Source: BOG-1112 sp964611335
GTDB lineage: Bacteria > Bdellovibrionota_B > Oligoflexia > Oligoflexales > Bog-1112
Length of the DNA stretch: 64,000 bases
NCBI GenBank assembly: GCA_964611335.1
Contig: CAZSXR010000001.1
Span: 310,001-374,000 of the forward strand
Direction: 5' to 3'
Below the pieces are notes generated by a model. The model saw only the letters and a list, made by a program, of their open reading frames with translations, had not been told where the DNA came from and ran no database searches. Position numbers and translations under genes: made by a program. Each line of letters starts with the position of its first letter. The stretch's first letter is position 1. This document shows positions 25,517 through 34,650 of this stretch, one piece after another.

Positions 25517-25789
25517 CTACGGATTATTCGTATTTGAGTTTGTTGTTCCTGAAAGTGGAAACACGCACTGCCCATTAACTAGAGTTGTATTTTTGGGGCA
25601 GGAGCAGTTCTCAGGATTTATTGTAAAGGTTCCTCTACTTTTTTTGCATTTTTCTTCGCGTGTGAGGAGTGCTTTTTGTTCTTCTGAAAGAAGGAAGTAG
25701 GGTTTGTTATCGATGGAATTATCGACACTGGGTTTACAAGAAAAAGTTCCGACCCATAAAAAACACACCAAAAGTCCAAGCACTTTCAT
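25517..25789 (-). CDS. Small Cys-rich predicted lipoprotein
   Basis: A 90-aa protein of unknown function. The signal peptide ends in a lipobox-like VGTFSC (Cys near residue 18). The mature part has CKKSRGTFTINPENCSCP and a later NGQC, four further cysteines that could form two disulfides in a small EGF-like fold, and a Thr/Asn-rich tail. I chose the ATG at 25789, which has GAGGA just upstream; the ATG at 25801 has none. It lies upstream of the GT25 lipoprotein gene on the same strand, separated by the 23-bp tandem repeat. Confidence 0.65.
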   Translation of the reverse strand: MKVLGLLVCFLWVGTFSCKPSVDNSIDNKPYFLLSEEQKALLTREEKCKKSRGTFTINPENCSCPKNTTLVNGQCVFPLSGTTNSNTNNP

Positions 25790-25934
25790 TTCAATCCTCA
25801 TTTGTAAAATATCTTATCTTTAGTTTATCCGAGGATGGAGCTGATGAAAAGTTTGGGACGGAGCTCAGTTTGGACTCACAAAGTAAATGGCGGTGATCTT
25901 CTCAACAAGATATCATTTGGATGACAACAGATAG

Positions 25935-25962
25935 TTGATTAACATTTTTCCATATGTATATT
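25935..25962 (+). promoter_or_regulatory. Sigma70-like promoter for secDF
   Basis: TTGATT at 25935-25940 and TATATT at 25957-25962 are 16 bases apart, about 75 bases before the secDF start codon. The spacer 25790-26037 upstream also holds one exact repeat word at 25855-25864. Confidence 0.5.
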
Positions 25963-26037
25963 GGATTTCTTATCCAGTGTTAGGGTTTAATGGCGGGTTT
26001 CGTCATTAGATCTTCGATCTCAATGTAGAGGAATTTC

Positions 26038-28785
26038 ATGAAACCGATTCGTTTGCGTGCAATTTTTCTTCTCGTCCTTACGTTGTTGGCGATTTATGCG
26101 ATAACCCCGACGGTTATCTATTTTCTCCAGCCGTTGAATGTGCGTAATGACGATGTAGAATTTAAAAAACATCTTCCGTCTTGGCTTCCACAGCGTCACA
26201 TTATGCTTGGTTTGGATCTCCAGGGCGGCGTGCAGCTTGCTTTAGGAGTCAGCACAGAAGGTGCTATAGAGAACCGCTTAGGCCGCGCTGCAGTGGAAAT
26301 TGTGCGTTGGTCTAAAGACAACAATCTTGGGGTCGAGACATCTTATGTCGCGAAAGAAAAGATGGTTGTCGTGGTGAAGTTGAAAGAAGGCCAAGATGAA
26401 AGCGCTTTCTACGAAGCTTTGCATAAAGAACATCCTTATCTCGTAAAAATCCGTAAGGAGGCAGGTGCGCTAGAATTCAGTTATAGCGACAAAGAAAAAG
26501 AACGCATTACGCAAGGCGCGTTAGAGCAGGCAGAGCGTGTTGTTCGCAGTCGTATTGATAACTGGGGTGTAACAGAGCCTCTTATCAATCGTCGTTCGGA
26601 CGGAAATATACTTGTGCAGCTTCCAGGTTTCCGCTCGCCAGAACGCGCAAAGGAACTTTTGGGTCAAACAGCCCAGCTCAAGTTTAAAATTGTCGACGAC
26701 AAGTTCGATGGATTTAACTCTCTCAAAGGCAAAACTCATCCTGAGGGGATTACCGAAACAACAAACGGTGGTCAACTTGCCTTCTCTTCTGAAAATCGAG
26801 AAATCCTGACAAATTATTTAAAATCACACGTTCCTCAAGATCGCCAGTTACTTTTTGCTCGTGAAAAACTTGGACAAGGAAACAAATCCCACAGCCGCTG
26901 GACATCCTATGTAGTGATGGCCGCAACGGAGATAACAGGTGACGATGTGCAGGATGCTGCTATCATTCCTGGATCTCAGATGGACCCCACACCTTTCGTT
27001 CAGTTGAGAATGAACAGTATGGGTGGAAAGCGTTTTGCTGAAGTCACGGGTGATAACGTTCATAAGCGTCTAGCTATTATTCTCGATGATGTAATTGAGT
27101 ATGCTCCTCAGATTTCAGAACGTATTCCTGGTGGTGTTGCTCAGATCAAGTTGGGTGGTGGGCGTGCTTACAACGATGTCATGGAAGAGGGCAAAACTCT
27201 TGCTCTCATTCTGAAGTCTGGTGCAATTCCTGCTACAATCCAAGTTTTGGAAGAACGCCAAGTGGGTGCATCCCTCGGACCTGAGCTTGCGAATCAGGGT
27301 ATTAAGGGCGCATTGCTCGGTCTTCTTGCTGTCTTTTTGTTCATGCTTATTTACTATCGACGACCGGGTCTTGTTGCTTGTTTAGCTTTGGTGTTAAACG
27401 CTATTTTCCTCCTTGCTGTTATGGCATTGTTTGGATTTGCGTTGACCCTTCCAGGTATCGCAGCGTTTGTTCTTGCTCTTGGTATGGCGGTTGATGCGAA
27501 CGTTCTCATCAACGAACGTATACGTTTTGAACTTCGTGAAGGTTTGCATCCTAAGAAAGCTGTCGAATATGGGTTTAAGAAAACCTTCTGGACCATTATT
27601 GACGGACACGTTACGACTATCATCGCAGCGGTTATTTTGTTGGAAACAAATGGATCAGGTCCTATTCGTGGTTTTGCCGTATCTCTGATTATTGGTCTTT
27701 TAATTTCACTCTTTACATCTTTGACATGTTCTCGTTTGTTCTTTGATCTCGCACTTTCACGTGTTGCAGATAAGAAGATCAAAGGTTGGTTAGCAGGTGA
27801 GACCGCTTTGCAGTCTCGTCATTTCCACTTTAATTTTTTGAAATACTCACGAGGACTTGCTTTTACATTAGTTGCAGTCGCGTTGTCTGTATTTGCAACT
27901 GCTTTTGTTCGTGGTGGTGCTAACTTCGGAGTGGACTTCGAAGGGGGAACAGAGATGAATATTGCTTTTGCAAAAGACATCGAAGCTGAGTCCATTCGTA
28001 AAGTTGCTGAAGAAGCACAGATCAGTGGTTTGAGTATTCAGGCTGTTGGTGGTGGGCAGAAACAGTTCTTGCTTCGTTATGAAGAGACGAAAGCTCATGG
28101 AAAGGGAACTGCGGCTCAATCTGCTGCAGCTTCTGAAACCTATAATCTGTTCAAATCGAAAATACTTGATACATTGAAAGATTATGGTCCAGAGATTCAA
28201 CAGGTGGGCTTCGTAGGCCCTCAGGTTGGTAAAGAACTGCGCAACCAAGGTATGCTTTCTATTCTTTATGCAATTCTTGCAGTGTTTCTCTACATTGCTC
28301 TTCGCTTCGACATCCGTTTTGGACCGGGTGCGATGATTAAGATGTTCTTGGATATTTTTGTGCTCTTAGGTTTCTACATATTTTTCTGGAGAACCTTTGA
28401 TTTGGTCTCTGTTGCTGCATTGTTGACGGTAGTGGGGTATTCGTTGAACGACACCATTGTTGTCTACGATAGGATACGGGAAAACGTTAACAATCACCCA
28501 CGACGTACGTGGATGGAGAATATCAATTTAGCTTTGAATGAAACTCTTTCTCGTACTTTGAATACATCCCTTGCAACGGGGTTGTCTCTTGTAGGGATTT
28601 TGATCTTCGGTACAGGTCAGATCTGGGATTTTGCAATGGTTATGATGATCGGGATTGTTCTTGCGACGTTATCATCGATCTTCGTAGCGAGTGGTTTCGT
28701 ACTTTGGATGGATGGGTGGCGTAAGTCTAGGCCCCATGTGAGTCCAAAGATGGAAACTTCGATGCTCTCAAAAGCAACAAAGTAG
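26038..28785 (+). CDS. secDF: Fused protein-export membrane protein SecDF
   Basis: Inner-membrane accessory of the Sec translocon that uses the proton gradient to pull proteins out. The 915-aa protein is a natural SecD-SecF fusion. The SecD half has a first membrane helix, then GLDLQGGVQL, a long periplasmic domain, and helices with AVDANVLINERI. The SecF half begins near residue 600 with FGVDFEGGTEMNIAF and contains GYSLNDTIVVYDRIREN. About twelve membrane segments result. In many bacteria the two are separate genes; a fusion occurs in Bacillus and several other lineages. No yajC is immediately upstream. GAGGA precedes the ATG at 26038. A strong terminator follows at 28811-28836. Confidence 0.96.
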   Translation: MKPIRLRAIFLLVLTLLAIYAITPTVIYFLQPLNVRNDDVEFKKHLPSWLPQRHIMLGLDLQGGVQLALGVSTEGAIENRLGRAAVEIVRWSKDNNLGVETSYVAKEKMVVVVKLKEGQDESAFYEALHKEHPYLVKIRKEAGALEFSYSDKEKERITQGALEQAERVVRSRIDNWGVTEPLINRRSDGNILVQLPGFRSPERAKELLGQTAQLKFKIVDDKFDGFNSLKGKTHPEGITETTNGGQLAFSSENREILTNYLKSHVPQDRQLLFAREKLGQGNKSHSRWTSYVVMAATEITGDDVQDAAIIPGSQMDPTPFVQLRMNSMGGKRFAEVTGDNVHKRLAIILDDVIEYAPQISERIPGGVAQIKLGGGRAYNDVMEEGKTLALILKSGAIPATIQVLEERQVGASLGPELANQGIKGALLGLLAVFLFMLIYYRRPGLVACLALVLNAIFLLAVMALFGFALTLPGIAAFVLALGMAVDANVLINERIRFELREGLHPKKAVEYGFKKTFWTIIDGHVTTIIAAVILLETNGSGPIRGFAVSLIIGLLISLFTSLTCSRLFFDLALSRVADKKIKGWLAGETALQSRHFHFNFLKYSRGLAFTLVAVALSVFATAFVRGGANFGVDFEGGTEMNIAFAKDIEAESIRKVAEEAQISGLSIQAVGGGQKQFLLRYEETKAHGKGTAAQSAAASETYNLFKSKILDTLKDYGPEIQQVGFVGPQVGKELRNQGMLSILYAILAVFLYIALRFDIRFGPGAMIKMFLDIFVLLGFYIFFWRTFDLVSVAALLTVVGYSLNDTIVVYDRIRENVNNHPRRTWMENINLALNETLSRTLNTSLATGLSLVGILIFGTGQIWDFAMVMMIGIVLATLSSIFVASGFVLWMDGWRKSRPHVSPKMETSMLSKATK

Positions 28786-28810
28786 AGCTTTGACGTTTTA
28801 AGAAGCAAAG

Positions 28811-28836
28811 GGCCTGTTTCATAACAGGCCTTTTTT
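28811..28836 (+). terminator. Rho-independent terminator of secDF
   Basis: GGCCTGTT at 28811-28818 and AACAGGCC at 28823-28830 form a perfect eight-base stem with a TCAT loop, followed directly by six T residues. It lies 25 bases after the secDF stop and is the clearest terminator in the window. Confidence 0.93.
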
Positions 28837-28847
28837 CTCTCTCTTGC

Positions 28848-29216
28848 TTAGAGAAATTCAAGGTCCGTTACAGATACGTTTGCGATGGATTCTGAGAACT
28901 GAATGTCTTTTGTAGGAAGTACACCGTTCTTGAGTCCGTAAGATGAAAATGTTTTTTGATAGACTGAGCATGAAAAGTAATCGAAGTCTTCAGAGAAGGG
29001 GACATGACTGCATTCGGAGTGCTTGGTAACGAGCACTTTCTTTTGCTTAACCTCAGCCGCCCCTTGTCGACCCTTTCCTTTGATTTTCTTCTGGATGGGG
29101 TCTTGTTCTTGAAGGCGTTTGAGCTTGAGACCACATAGGTCTTTGAATTGGAGGGATTTACCATCCTTCGCCATCTGTCCATGGCGAACATGGTGCGGGC
29201 ATCGACGGCAATTCAT
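28848..29216 (-). CDS. Small Cys/His-rich protein of unknown function
   Basis: A 122-aa basic protein. The N terminus, MNCRRCPHHVRHGQ, has CxxC followed by two His, and further Cys lie in DLCGLKLK, SECSHVPF and YFSCSVY, suggesting a structural zinc or iron-sulfur site. I do not recognise the family. The ATG at 29216 has AAAGG seven bases upstream; the reading frame could be extended by 20 codons but without a ribosome site. It faces secDF, with the secDF terminator between, and is divergent from accD. Confidence 0.6.
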   Translation of the reverse strand: MNCRRCPHHVRHGQMAKDGKSLQFKDLCGLKLKRLQEQDPIQKKIKGKGRQGAAEVKQKKVLVTKHSECSHVPFSEDFDYFSCSVYQKTFSSYGLKNGVLPTKDIQFSESIANVSVTDLEFL

Positions 29217-29356
29217 CAAGAAACCTTTTTTAAATTGAGATTGTATTGATCTTAACAAGAGTTCGTGTTCGAGCAATGAAAAAATGGCAGACCTGATGAG
29301 AAATAATTTTTTGGGTTATGAGAAATCTTCAATATTGGAATGGGGAGTATGAACGA

Positions 29357-30214
29357 ATGTCTTGGTCAGAGATTGATAAGGCACCGCTTACGAAGGGAGA
29401 GAGACTGGATACTCCTGATGGTCTTTGGTTTCGATGCCATTCCTGTCAGGAAGTGACCTATCGTAAAGACTTTGAGGTTAATCAATATGTGTGTCCTCAT
29501 TGTCAGCAACATTTTTCCATTTCACCTAGAGAGCGGTGTCGGCATTTTTTAGATTTAGAAAGTTTTCAAGTTTATGATGACGAGTTGATGAGCAAAGATC
29601 CTCTGAAATTCGTAGCGAAAAAAGCATATGCTGCACAGCTTTCAGATCAGATTAAGAAGATGCAGAAACGCGATGCTATTCTTTGTGGTAGCGGGCTTTT
29701 GAAGGGGCGTGCCGTGCAAATTGGAATTTTTGATTTCAGTTTCATGGGTGGAAGCATGGGTTGTGTTGTTGGTGAAAAGATCAAACGTGTATTTCTTCGT
29801 GCAAAAGAAAAGAAAGAGCCTGCGATTATTTTTTCCTCTTCTGGAGGAGCGCGCATGCAGGAGGGTGTTCTCAGTTTGATGCAAATGGCTAAAACATGTG
29901 CAGCACTTTCACTTTTGCGTGAAGCAGGAGTTCCTATGATTTCTGTTTTGACGGATCCTACAACAGGGGGAGTTGCTGCAAGTTATGCTTTGCTCGGTGA
30001 TATCAACATTGCAGAACCTGGAGCTTTGATTGGTTTTGCGGGACCACGTGTGATTCAGCAGACTATGCGACAAAACTTGCCTGAGGGCTTTCAAAGTTCT
30101 GAATATTTATTAGAGCATGGAATGCTTGATTTGATCTGTGCTCGGAGTGAATTAAGAAATAAGATTTCGCAGATACTTGAGATTCTTTTTCCAGAAAAAA
30201 AGAGTCATGAGTGA
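29357..30214 (+). CDS. accD: Acetyl-CoA carboxylase carboxyltransferase subunit beta
   Basis: Beta subunit of the carboxyltransferase that moves CO2 from biotin to acetyl-CoA, making malonyl-CoA for fatty acid synthesis. The 285-aa protein has the N-terminal zinc ribbon with C27, C30, C46 and C49, then the crotonase-like core with IIFSSSGGARMQEG and PTTGGVAASYALLGD. The ATG at 29357 gives the conserved MSW start and has GGGGAG upstream; an ATG at 29318 would add 13 residues without conservation. Its end overlaps folC by eight bases, the accD-folC order seen in many proteobacteria. accA is not in the window. Confidence 0.97.
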   Translation: MSWSEIDKAPLTKGERLDTPDGLWFRCHSCQEVTYRKDFEVNQYVCPHCQQHFSISPRERCRHFLDLESFQVYDDELMSKDPLKFVAKKAYAAQLSDQIKKMQKRDAILCGSGLLKGRAVQIGIFDFSFMGGSMGCVVGEKIKRVFLRAKEKKEPAIIFSSSGGARMQEGVLSLMQMAKTCAALSLLREAGVPMISVLTDPTTGGVAASYALLGDINIAEPGALIGFAGPRVIQQTMRQNLPEGFQSSEYLLEHGMLDLICARSELRNKISQILEILFPEKKSHE

Positions 30215-31547
30215 AATACTAAAAATACTCGAAAGATCTCGTTCGTTCATTCAACCAGGCTTAGATAGGATGCATAACGCTATGCAGGAGCTTGGTATGA
30301 ATTCGAAGACCCTTCCCCCTTGTGTGCTTATAGGTGGAACGAATGGTAAGGGTTCTACCTCTGGAATGCTCTGGCGTATGCTATCTCTTAGTGGTATGCG
30401 GTGCGGTCTTTACAATTCCCCCCATGTTTTAAGTTTCCACGAGAGAATCCAGTGTTCGCATCATTTTTTGCCTTTAGAATTTCTTGAAAAGGAGCTTTCT
30501 GAATTAAAGAAACAACTTTCACCTCAAACTTATGACGCACTTAGTTTTTTTGAACTCACGACCCTGCTTGCGTTCTTCGTTTTTAAAAGACAGGGGTGTG
30601 AATTCATGGTGCTCGAAGTAGGTTTGGGTGGGAGGTGGGATGCTACAAATGTTTTAGACCCTCTTGTTTCTGCCGTAGTCTCCATCGATTTTGATCATCA
30701 GGAATGGCTCGGAGAGACCTTGCAAGAGATTGCTCGCGAGAAGTTAGGAATTGCTCGTAAAGATAAGGCTTTGTTTTGGGGAGATTTGCTTTACGAAAAG
30801 GAACTTGAAAGTACTTTGCAAGAAGCTCTTCTCGAGACATCTTTTTTGCTTTTTAAAGCGGGAAAAGATTTTCCTTCGGGTGTAGAAAAACCTTTAGTCG
30901 ATTTGTTTGAAGGTCGTGCTGAAATTTTAAAATCCAATTTTGCTCTGGCCTATGCCATCTACTCTTGGCTTTATTCAAAATTCTCTTTTGAAAATTTAAA
31001 AGTGCCCGCTGAAATATTAATGGAATTTGGTTCTTCCAAGGGACCTTGGCCCTTATCTTTTTTAGGACGAATGCAAAAACTTCGCGTAGAGGGGCGATCG
31101 CGTACATGGGAATTTTACCTGGATGTTTGTCACAACGTAGCATCTGTGCGGGAATGTGTGCGTACTTTGAAATCTTTGAACGTGCATAATGGAAAACCGT
31201 TGACAGGATTTGTTTCCATTTTACGCGATAAAGAGATCTCACCGATGATTGAGCTTTTGCATGAGATTCTGAATCCAATTATGGTATTTAAAATAGATCA
31301 TGAACGGTCTATTAGCAGAGAGCAAGTGACATCGCAGTCTTCTCAGCTCACTCTTTATGAGAGTTTTGAAGAGTTATGGAAAGATTGTGCTGATGCAGTG
31401 TCCTCGCCAGTTCTTATTTGTGGATCTTTTTACGCAGTTGGAAAAGTCATTGACTATTTTAGAGCGTATCCAAAAACCTTTTCAGGTCAAAGTCAACTTT
31501 TTGCTTATGACCCTCGCGATCAGCATAGCCTCTCTATGCTCTCCTGA
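30207..31547 (+). CDS. folC: Folylpolyglutamate synthase / dihydrofolate synthase
   Basis: FolC adds glutamate to dihydropteroate and to reduced folates. The 446-aa protein has the Mur-ligase-type P-loop GTNGKGST (44-51), the conserved GLYNSPHVLSFHERIQ, VLEVGLGGRWDATNV, and SIDFDHQEWLGETLQEIAREK with the Mg-binding His. The ATG at 30207 lies inside the end of accD. The reading frame overlaps the beginning of lptD at its 3' end, so accD, folC and lptD form one transcription unit. Confidence 0.94.
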   Translation: MSEILKILERSRSFIQPGLDRMHNAMQELGMNSKTLPPCVLIGGTNGKGSTSGMLWRMLSLSGMRCGLYNSPHVLSFHERIQCSHHFLPLEFLEKELSELKKQLSPQTYDALSFFELTTLLAFFVFKRQGCEFMVLEVGLGGRWDATNVLDPLVSAVVSIDFDHQEWLGETLQEIAREKLGIARKDKALFWGDLLYEKELESTLQEALLETSFLLFKAGKDFPSGVEKPLVDLFEGRAEILKSNFALAYAIYSWLYSKFSFENLKVPAEILMEFGSSKGPWPLSFLGRMQKLRVEGRSRTWEFYLDVCHNVASVRECVRTLKSLNVHNGKPLTGFVSILRDKEISPMIELLHEILNPIMVFKIDHERSISREQVTSQSSQLTLYESFEELWKDCADAVSSPVLICGSFYAVGKVIDYFRAYPKTFSGQSQLFAYDPRDQHSLSMLS

Positions 31548-34500
31548 TCTGATTTCATCAAGTTTAAGCAAACATAATAATGCTCCCCTCCCGCCTTTTT
31601 TCTTTGACGCAGAAACAACGCACTTTAACCGCCAAGGAACTCAACAAATATTTGAAGGAAATGTTGTGCTGATGGTCGGAGCTAATCTGATTTGGGCTGA
31701 CTCTATTCATGTGGATCGCGAAAAAGAATTTTTAAAAGCAATAGGGCATGTCCTTGTTGTCAATGCACAGCAAGTTTTTGGAGGAGATGAAGTCACTTTT
31801 TATTTTAAAAGCGAAGATTTCTTTTTGAAGAATGCCTTTGTTATTTCGGACGACAAAGCAAAAGCAGATGAAATTTCCAAAAAGATTCTCGGTATTTCAC
31901 CTCAGGAAGTGAAGATGGAGCTTGAGAAAAATCGACAGCTTCAGAAGCTTCAGGAAAAGAAAGAGGCTTTGAAAAAAAATTTTGAGGGTTTAGCTCCGTC
32001 CCAGAAAGAATTCATGATTGATGAGTTCGCCCTGCTTTTAGAAAAAGAAAAACTAATCTCGGAGCAAACAAATCCAGTTCTTGCGCAGATTTCGGAGCAT
32101 CAGCGCGAAGCGATACAGAAGCGCAGGGAATTTTGGGAGCAAAGTCAGAAAAGCAAGTTGCCGATGGGACGCCCCTTGCTAACGAAAAGCTATATTCGCT
32201 TGGACGGAGCTTGGATTGAAAGAACGGAGGGCAACCATTACCGGGCCAATAAGGTAACTGTTACGCCTTGTCGTTGTGATGAAGATGAAAAGGCGGCATG
32301 GCAAGTCCGTGCAGATACTTTAGATGCTTATGGTGAAGGTTATGCAGATTTCGAAGACGCTGTGATTGAGGTGAAAGGAATTCCCGTTCTGTATCTTCCC
32401 TATTTACGGCTTCCGATGAAAGGAGAACGTCAGTCCGGTTTCTTGTTTCCAAGTTTGAGTTACAACCGCTTTAACGGATCCATCTTTTCTCAACCTGTTT
32501 TCTTTGATCTCGGAGCCAACAAAGATTCAACTATGACGGTTGATTTTATGGAGAAACGAGGCGTGCGCCTAGGTGGAGAATTTCGTTACCAACAGAAAAC
32601 CTATTCTGGGTGGGAACTTCAAGGTGAAGCTATTCGTGATCGCCAATGGACCCTACTTCAGAGTCAACGTGCAGAAATTTCACGCTCTTATTGGGATGGA
32701 CTTCAACAAGCTGCAGCTCAAGAAAATAATACCTCAGCTCCGTCCCACAGTCGGTATACGAAATATACTTCGGGTATGTTGAGTACTCCAGATTTTTGGC
32801 GATCCAATAACTTGTCTTACTGTTTGCAGAATCCTAGCTCCCCCTTGTGTCGTGAAATTATCGATGCCTATGTTGAAGCACCTGCGAATCCTTATCGATA
32901 CAAATCCGAATGGAAGGGGATGACATTTTTCACTCCGAGGGTGTCCGTTGTCAGTGAAGGAAAAATTTTATCAGATCATCGATATTTGCAGGATTTGTAT
33001 TTTGAAAGATTCAATGAAAGTTTTAATCCCGCAAGTCCTGATCTTTTTTCAAAAACAAAAGGGCAGCTTCATTTAGATGGGAATGACTTCTACGCAGGTC
33101 TTGGTTCAAGTTGGGGAGATAATCTTACTGTGGATTCTCGGTATTCGGGTCATCAGATTCCTGCAAGTATTCGACTCAGAAGTAGAACCTTCGAACTTTT
33201 TGAAGAACCAAGACCTGTGTATGGAAGTCTTTTGTTAAATTACAAAAGGATTCAATATTTCGATGACAGCATTTTCCTGAAAAAACCTCCGAGTAATGAT
33301 TTGACTTTGAGATTGGATTCAGGGGATTGGTCACAAGTTAAATTTAATATTTTTAGCCCCCTGCTGAGCAATCAAGCTGTGAATTTGAATTATTTTACAG
33401 AACTTGAATCCCGCTTTGTTAATACAGAATATAGATTTACACAAGGCATCGTCTCCGCAGATAGCCTTAATGAAAACCCACATACGACTCTTCGAACCCT
33501 CCGCTATGGGCTTGATCTTCAATTGCCAATCGACGGAACCATGCAGTTGTCTCCGTCCCATACTGCCAAGTCTGAAGGTCTTCTCTTTTTAAATCATAGA
33601 ATGAACTGGGGACTCACTTATTCCATCCGTCCTTCAGTTGTAAGACAAGGGCCTTACGGAGATTTATCGAATCTGTATGCATATAATGCCGTAAGTTCAA
33701 GTTTGAGCTCCGTCCAAAGTCCTAGCACACAACGTCTGACCTACTTTCTTTCTGAAAGTCCTGACAACTTCGATTCAGATGCGTTGCCTGAACAAGAAAG
33801 GATGATTCCTCATCATCAGGTTCTGTTCTCAACAAGTCATGATTGGGTGACTTACAAAAAAAACTGGTACAATACGCTTGCTCCGAGCAACGGAATGGGT
33901 AGCCAGGATTTGTCGAGACTTTCTTTTAGAGAACGTGCACGCAATGAGTTGGAATATTCTTCCTATCTGATGGGAATTCTCGATTCTCAATTGACGGAAC
34001 AAGAATTGGAGCAGAAAGGCTTTCAATTTTCTGAGGGAGAACGTACGACTGTTGCTCATGTAGATGGCAATATCAGTTATGATTTTAAAAAAGCTGCAAA
34101 TTTCAGAAAAAATCAGGGACAGATAACATCAGCTAATAGTTCGCTTCAACCCTGGTCTCCTGCCCGAGCTAATGCAAATGTCAAACTTGCAAACTGGACT
34201 CTGAGTAATTTTACAAAATACGACATTTATTTAAAATTGGTGACAGGTTTGAGCTTTCAATTAAGTACTCCGACCTTTTACAGTACCAAATTGAATTTCG
34301 GATATTCCATCGATAAGGAGCTTAGAGATCAAAACACAGGTGGAATTAGTGTAAACAGAACTCTTACTCAAAGTCAGTCTCTGACATCTTCATTGATTCC
34401 CTATATTACTCTTTTAGCTGAGTACAACATTCGTATCAAAGAACATGAGACACCGAGTCGTTTTTATTATTTATCTTACGGTGCAAGTTATGCCTCTCCG

Positions 34501-34650
34501 TCCAACTGTTGGGGGCTGCAATTTTTTTGGAAAAAGGACTATGCAGATCCTTGGTCAGGAACTTACTTTCTTTCCCTCATTGTTAAATTTTTCAACTACA
34601 ACCGTGAGTATGGAAACTTCCTTGCAAGAGCGAATGCAAATCAAAATTAG
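31453..34650 (+). CDS. lptD: LPS-assembly outer-membrane protein LptD
   Basis: LptD is the beta-barrel that, plugged by LptE, inserts lipopolysaccharide into the outer leaflet. After the signal sequence the N-terminal LptA/OstA-like beta-jellyroll is clear: FFFDAETTHFNRQGTQQIFEGNVVL, then repeated strands such as QVFGGDEVTFYF. A charged helical insert follows (about 150-260). The barrel begins with YADFEDAVIEVKGIPVLYLPYLRLPMKGERQSGFLFPSL, the LptD signature. At about 1065 aa it is longer than E. coli LptD (784). The start is uncertain: the gene begins inside folC, and I favour TTG at 31453, which gives a Lys-containing n-region before FLLMTLAISIASL; ATG 31357, ATG 31393 and ATG 31507 are alternatives. 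It carries six repeat-word copies (31993, 32201, 32737, 33550, 33707, 34495). Its TAG overlaps the TAA of the convergent lptE. Confidence 0.93.
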   Translation, partial: TILERIQKPFQVKVNFLLMTLAISIASLCSPDLISSSLSKHNNAPLPPFFFDAETTHFNRQGTQQIFEGNVVLMVGANLIWADSIHVDREKEFLKAIGHVLVVNAQQVFGGDEVTFYFKSEDFFLKNAFVISDDKAKADEISKKILGISPQEVKMELEKNRQLQKLQEKKEALKKNFEGLAPSQKEFMIDEFALLLEKEKLISEQTNPVLAQISEHQREAIQKRREFWEQSQKSKLPMGRPLLTKSYIRLDGAWIERTEGNHYRANKVTVTPCRCDEDEKAAWQVRADTLDAYGEGYADFEDAVIEVKGIPVLYLPYLRLPMKGERQSGFLFPSLSYNRFNGSIFSQPVFFDLGANKDSTMTVDFMEKRGVRLGGEFRYQQKTYSGWELQGEAIRDRQWTLLQSQRAEISRSYWDGLQQAAAQENNTSAPSHSRYTKYTSGMLSTPDFWRSNNLSYCLQNPSSPLCREIIDAYVEAPANPYRYKSEWKGMTFFTPRVSVVSEGKILSDHRYLQDLYFERFNESFNPASPDLFSKTKGQLHLDGNDFYAGLGSSWGDNLTVDSRYSGHQIPASIRLRSRTFELFEEPRPVYGSLLLNYKRIQYFDDSIFLKKPPSNDLTLRLDSGDWSQVKFNIFSPLLSNQAVNLNYFTELESRFVNTEYRFTQGIVSADSLNENPHTTLRTLRYGLDLQLPIDGTMQLSPSHTAKSEGLLFLNHRMNWGLTYSIRPSVVRQGPYGDLSNLYAYNAVSSSLSSVQSPSTQRLTYFLSESPDNFDSDALPEQERMIPHHQVLFSTSHDWVTYKKNWYNTLAPSNGMGSQDLSRLSFRERARNELEYSSYLMGILDSQLTEQELEQKGFQFSEGERTTVAHVDGNISYDFKKAANFRKNQGQITSANSSLQPWSPARANANVKLANWTLSNFTKYDIYLKLVTGLSFQLSTPTFYSTKLNFGYSIDKELRDQNTGGISVNRTLTQSQSLTSSLIPYITLLAEYNIRIKEHETPSRFYYLSYGASYASPSNCWGLQFFWKKDYADPWSGTYFLSLIVKFFNYNREYGNFLARANANQN

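Noticed and set aside
27354..27782. 142-codon reading frame antisense to secDF
   Set aside because: Lies fully inside a well-conserved gene, has no ribosome site and no recognisable protein pattern; shadow frame.
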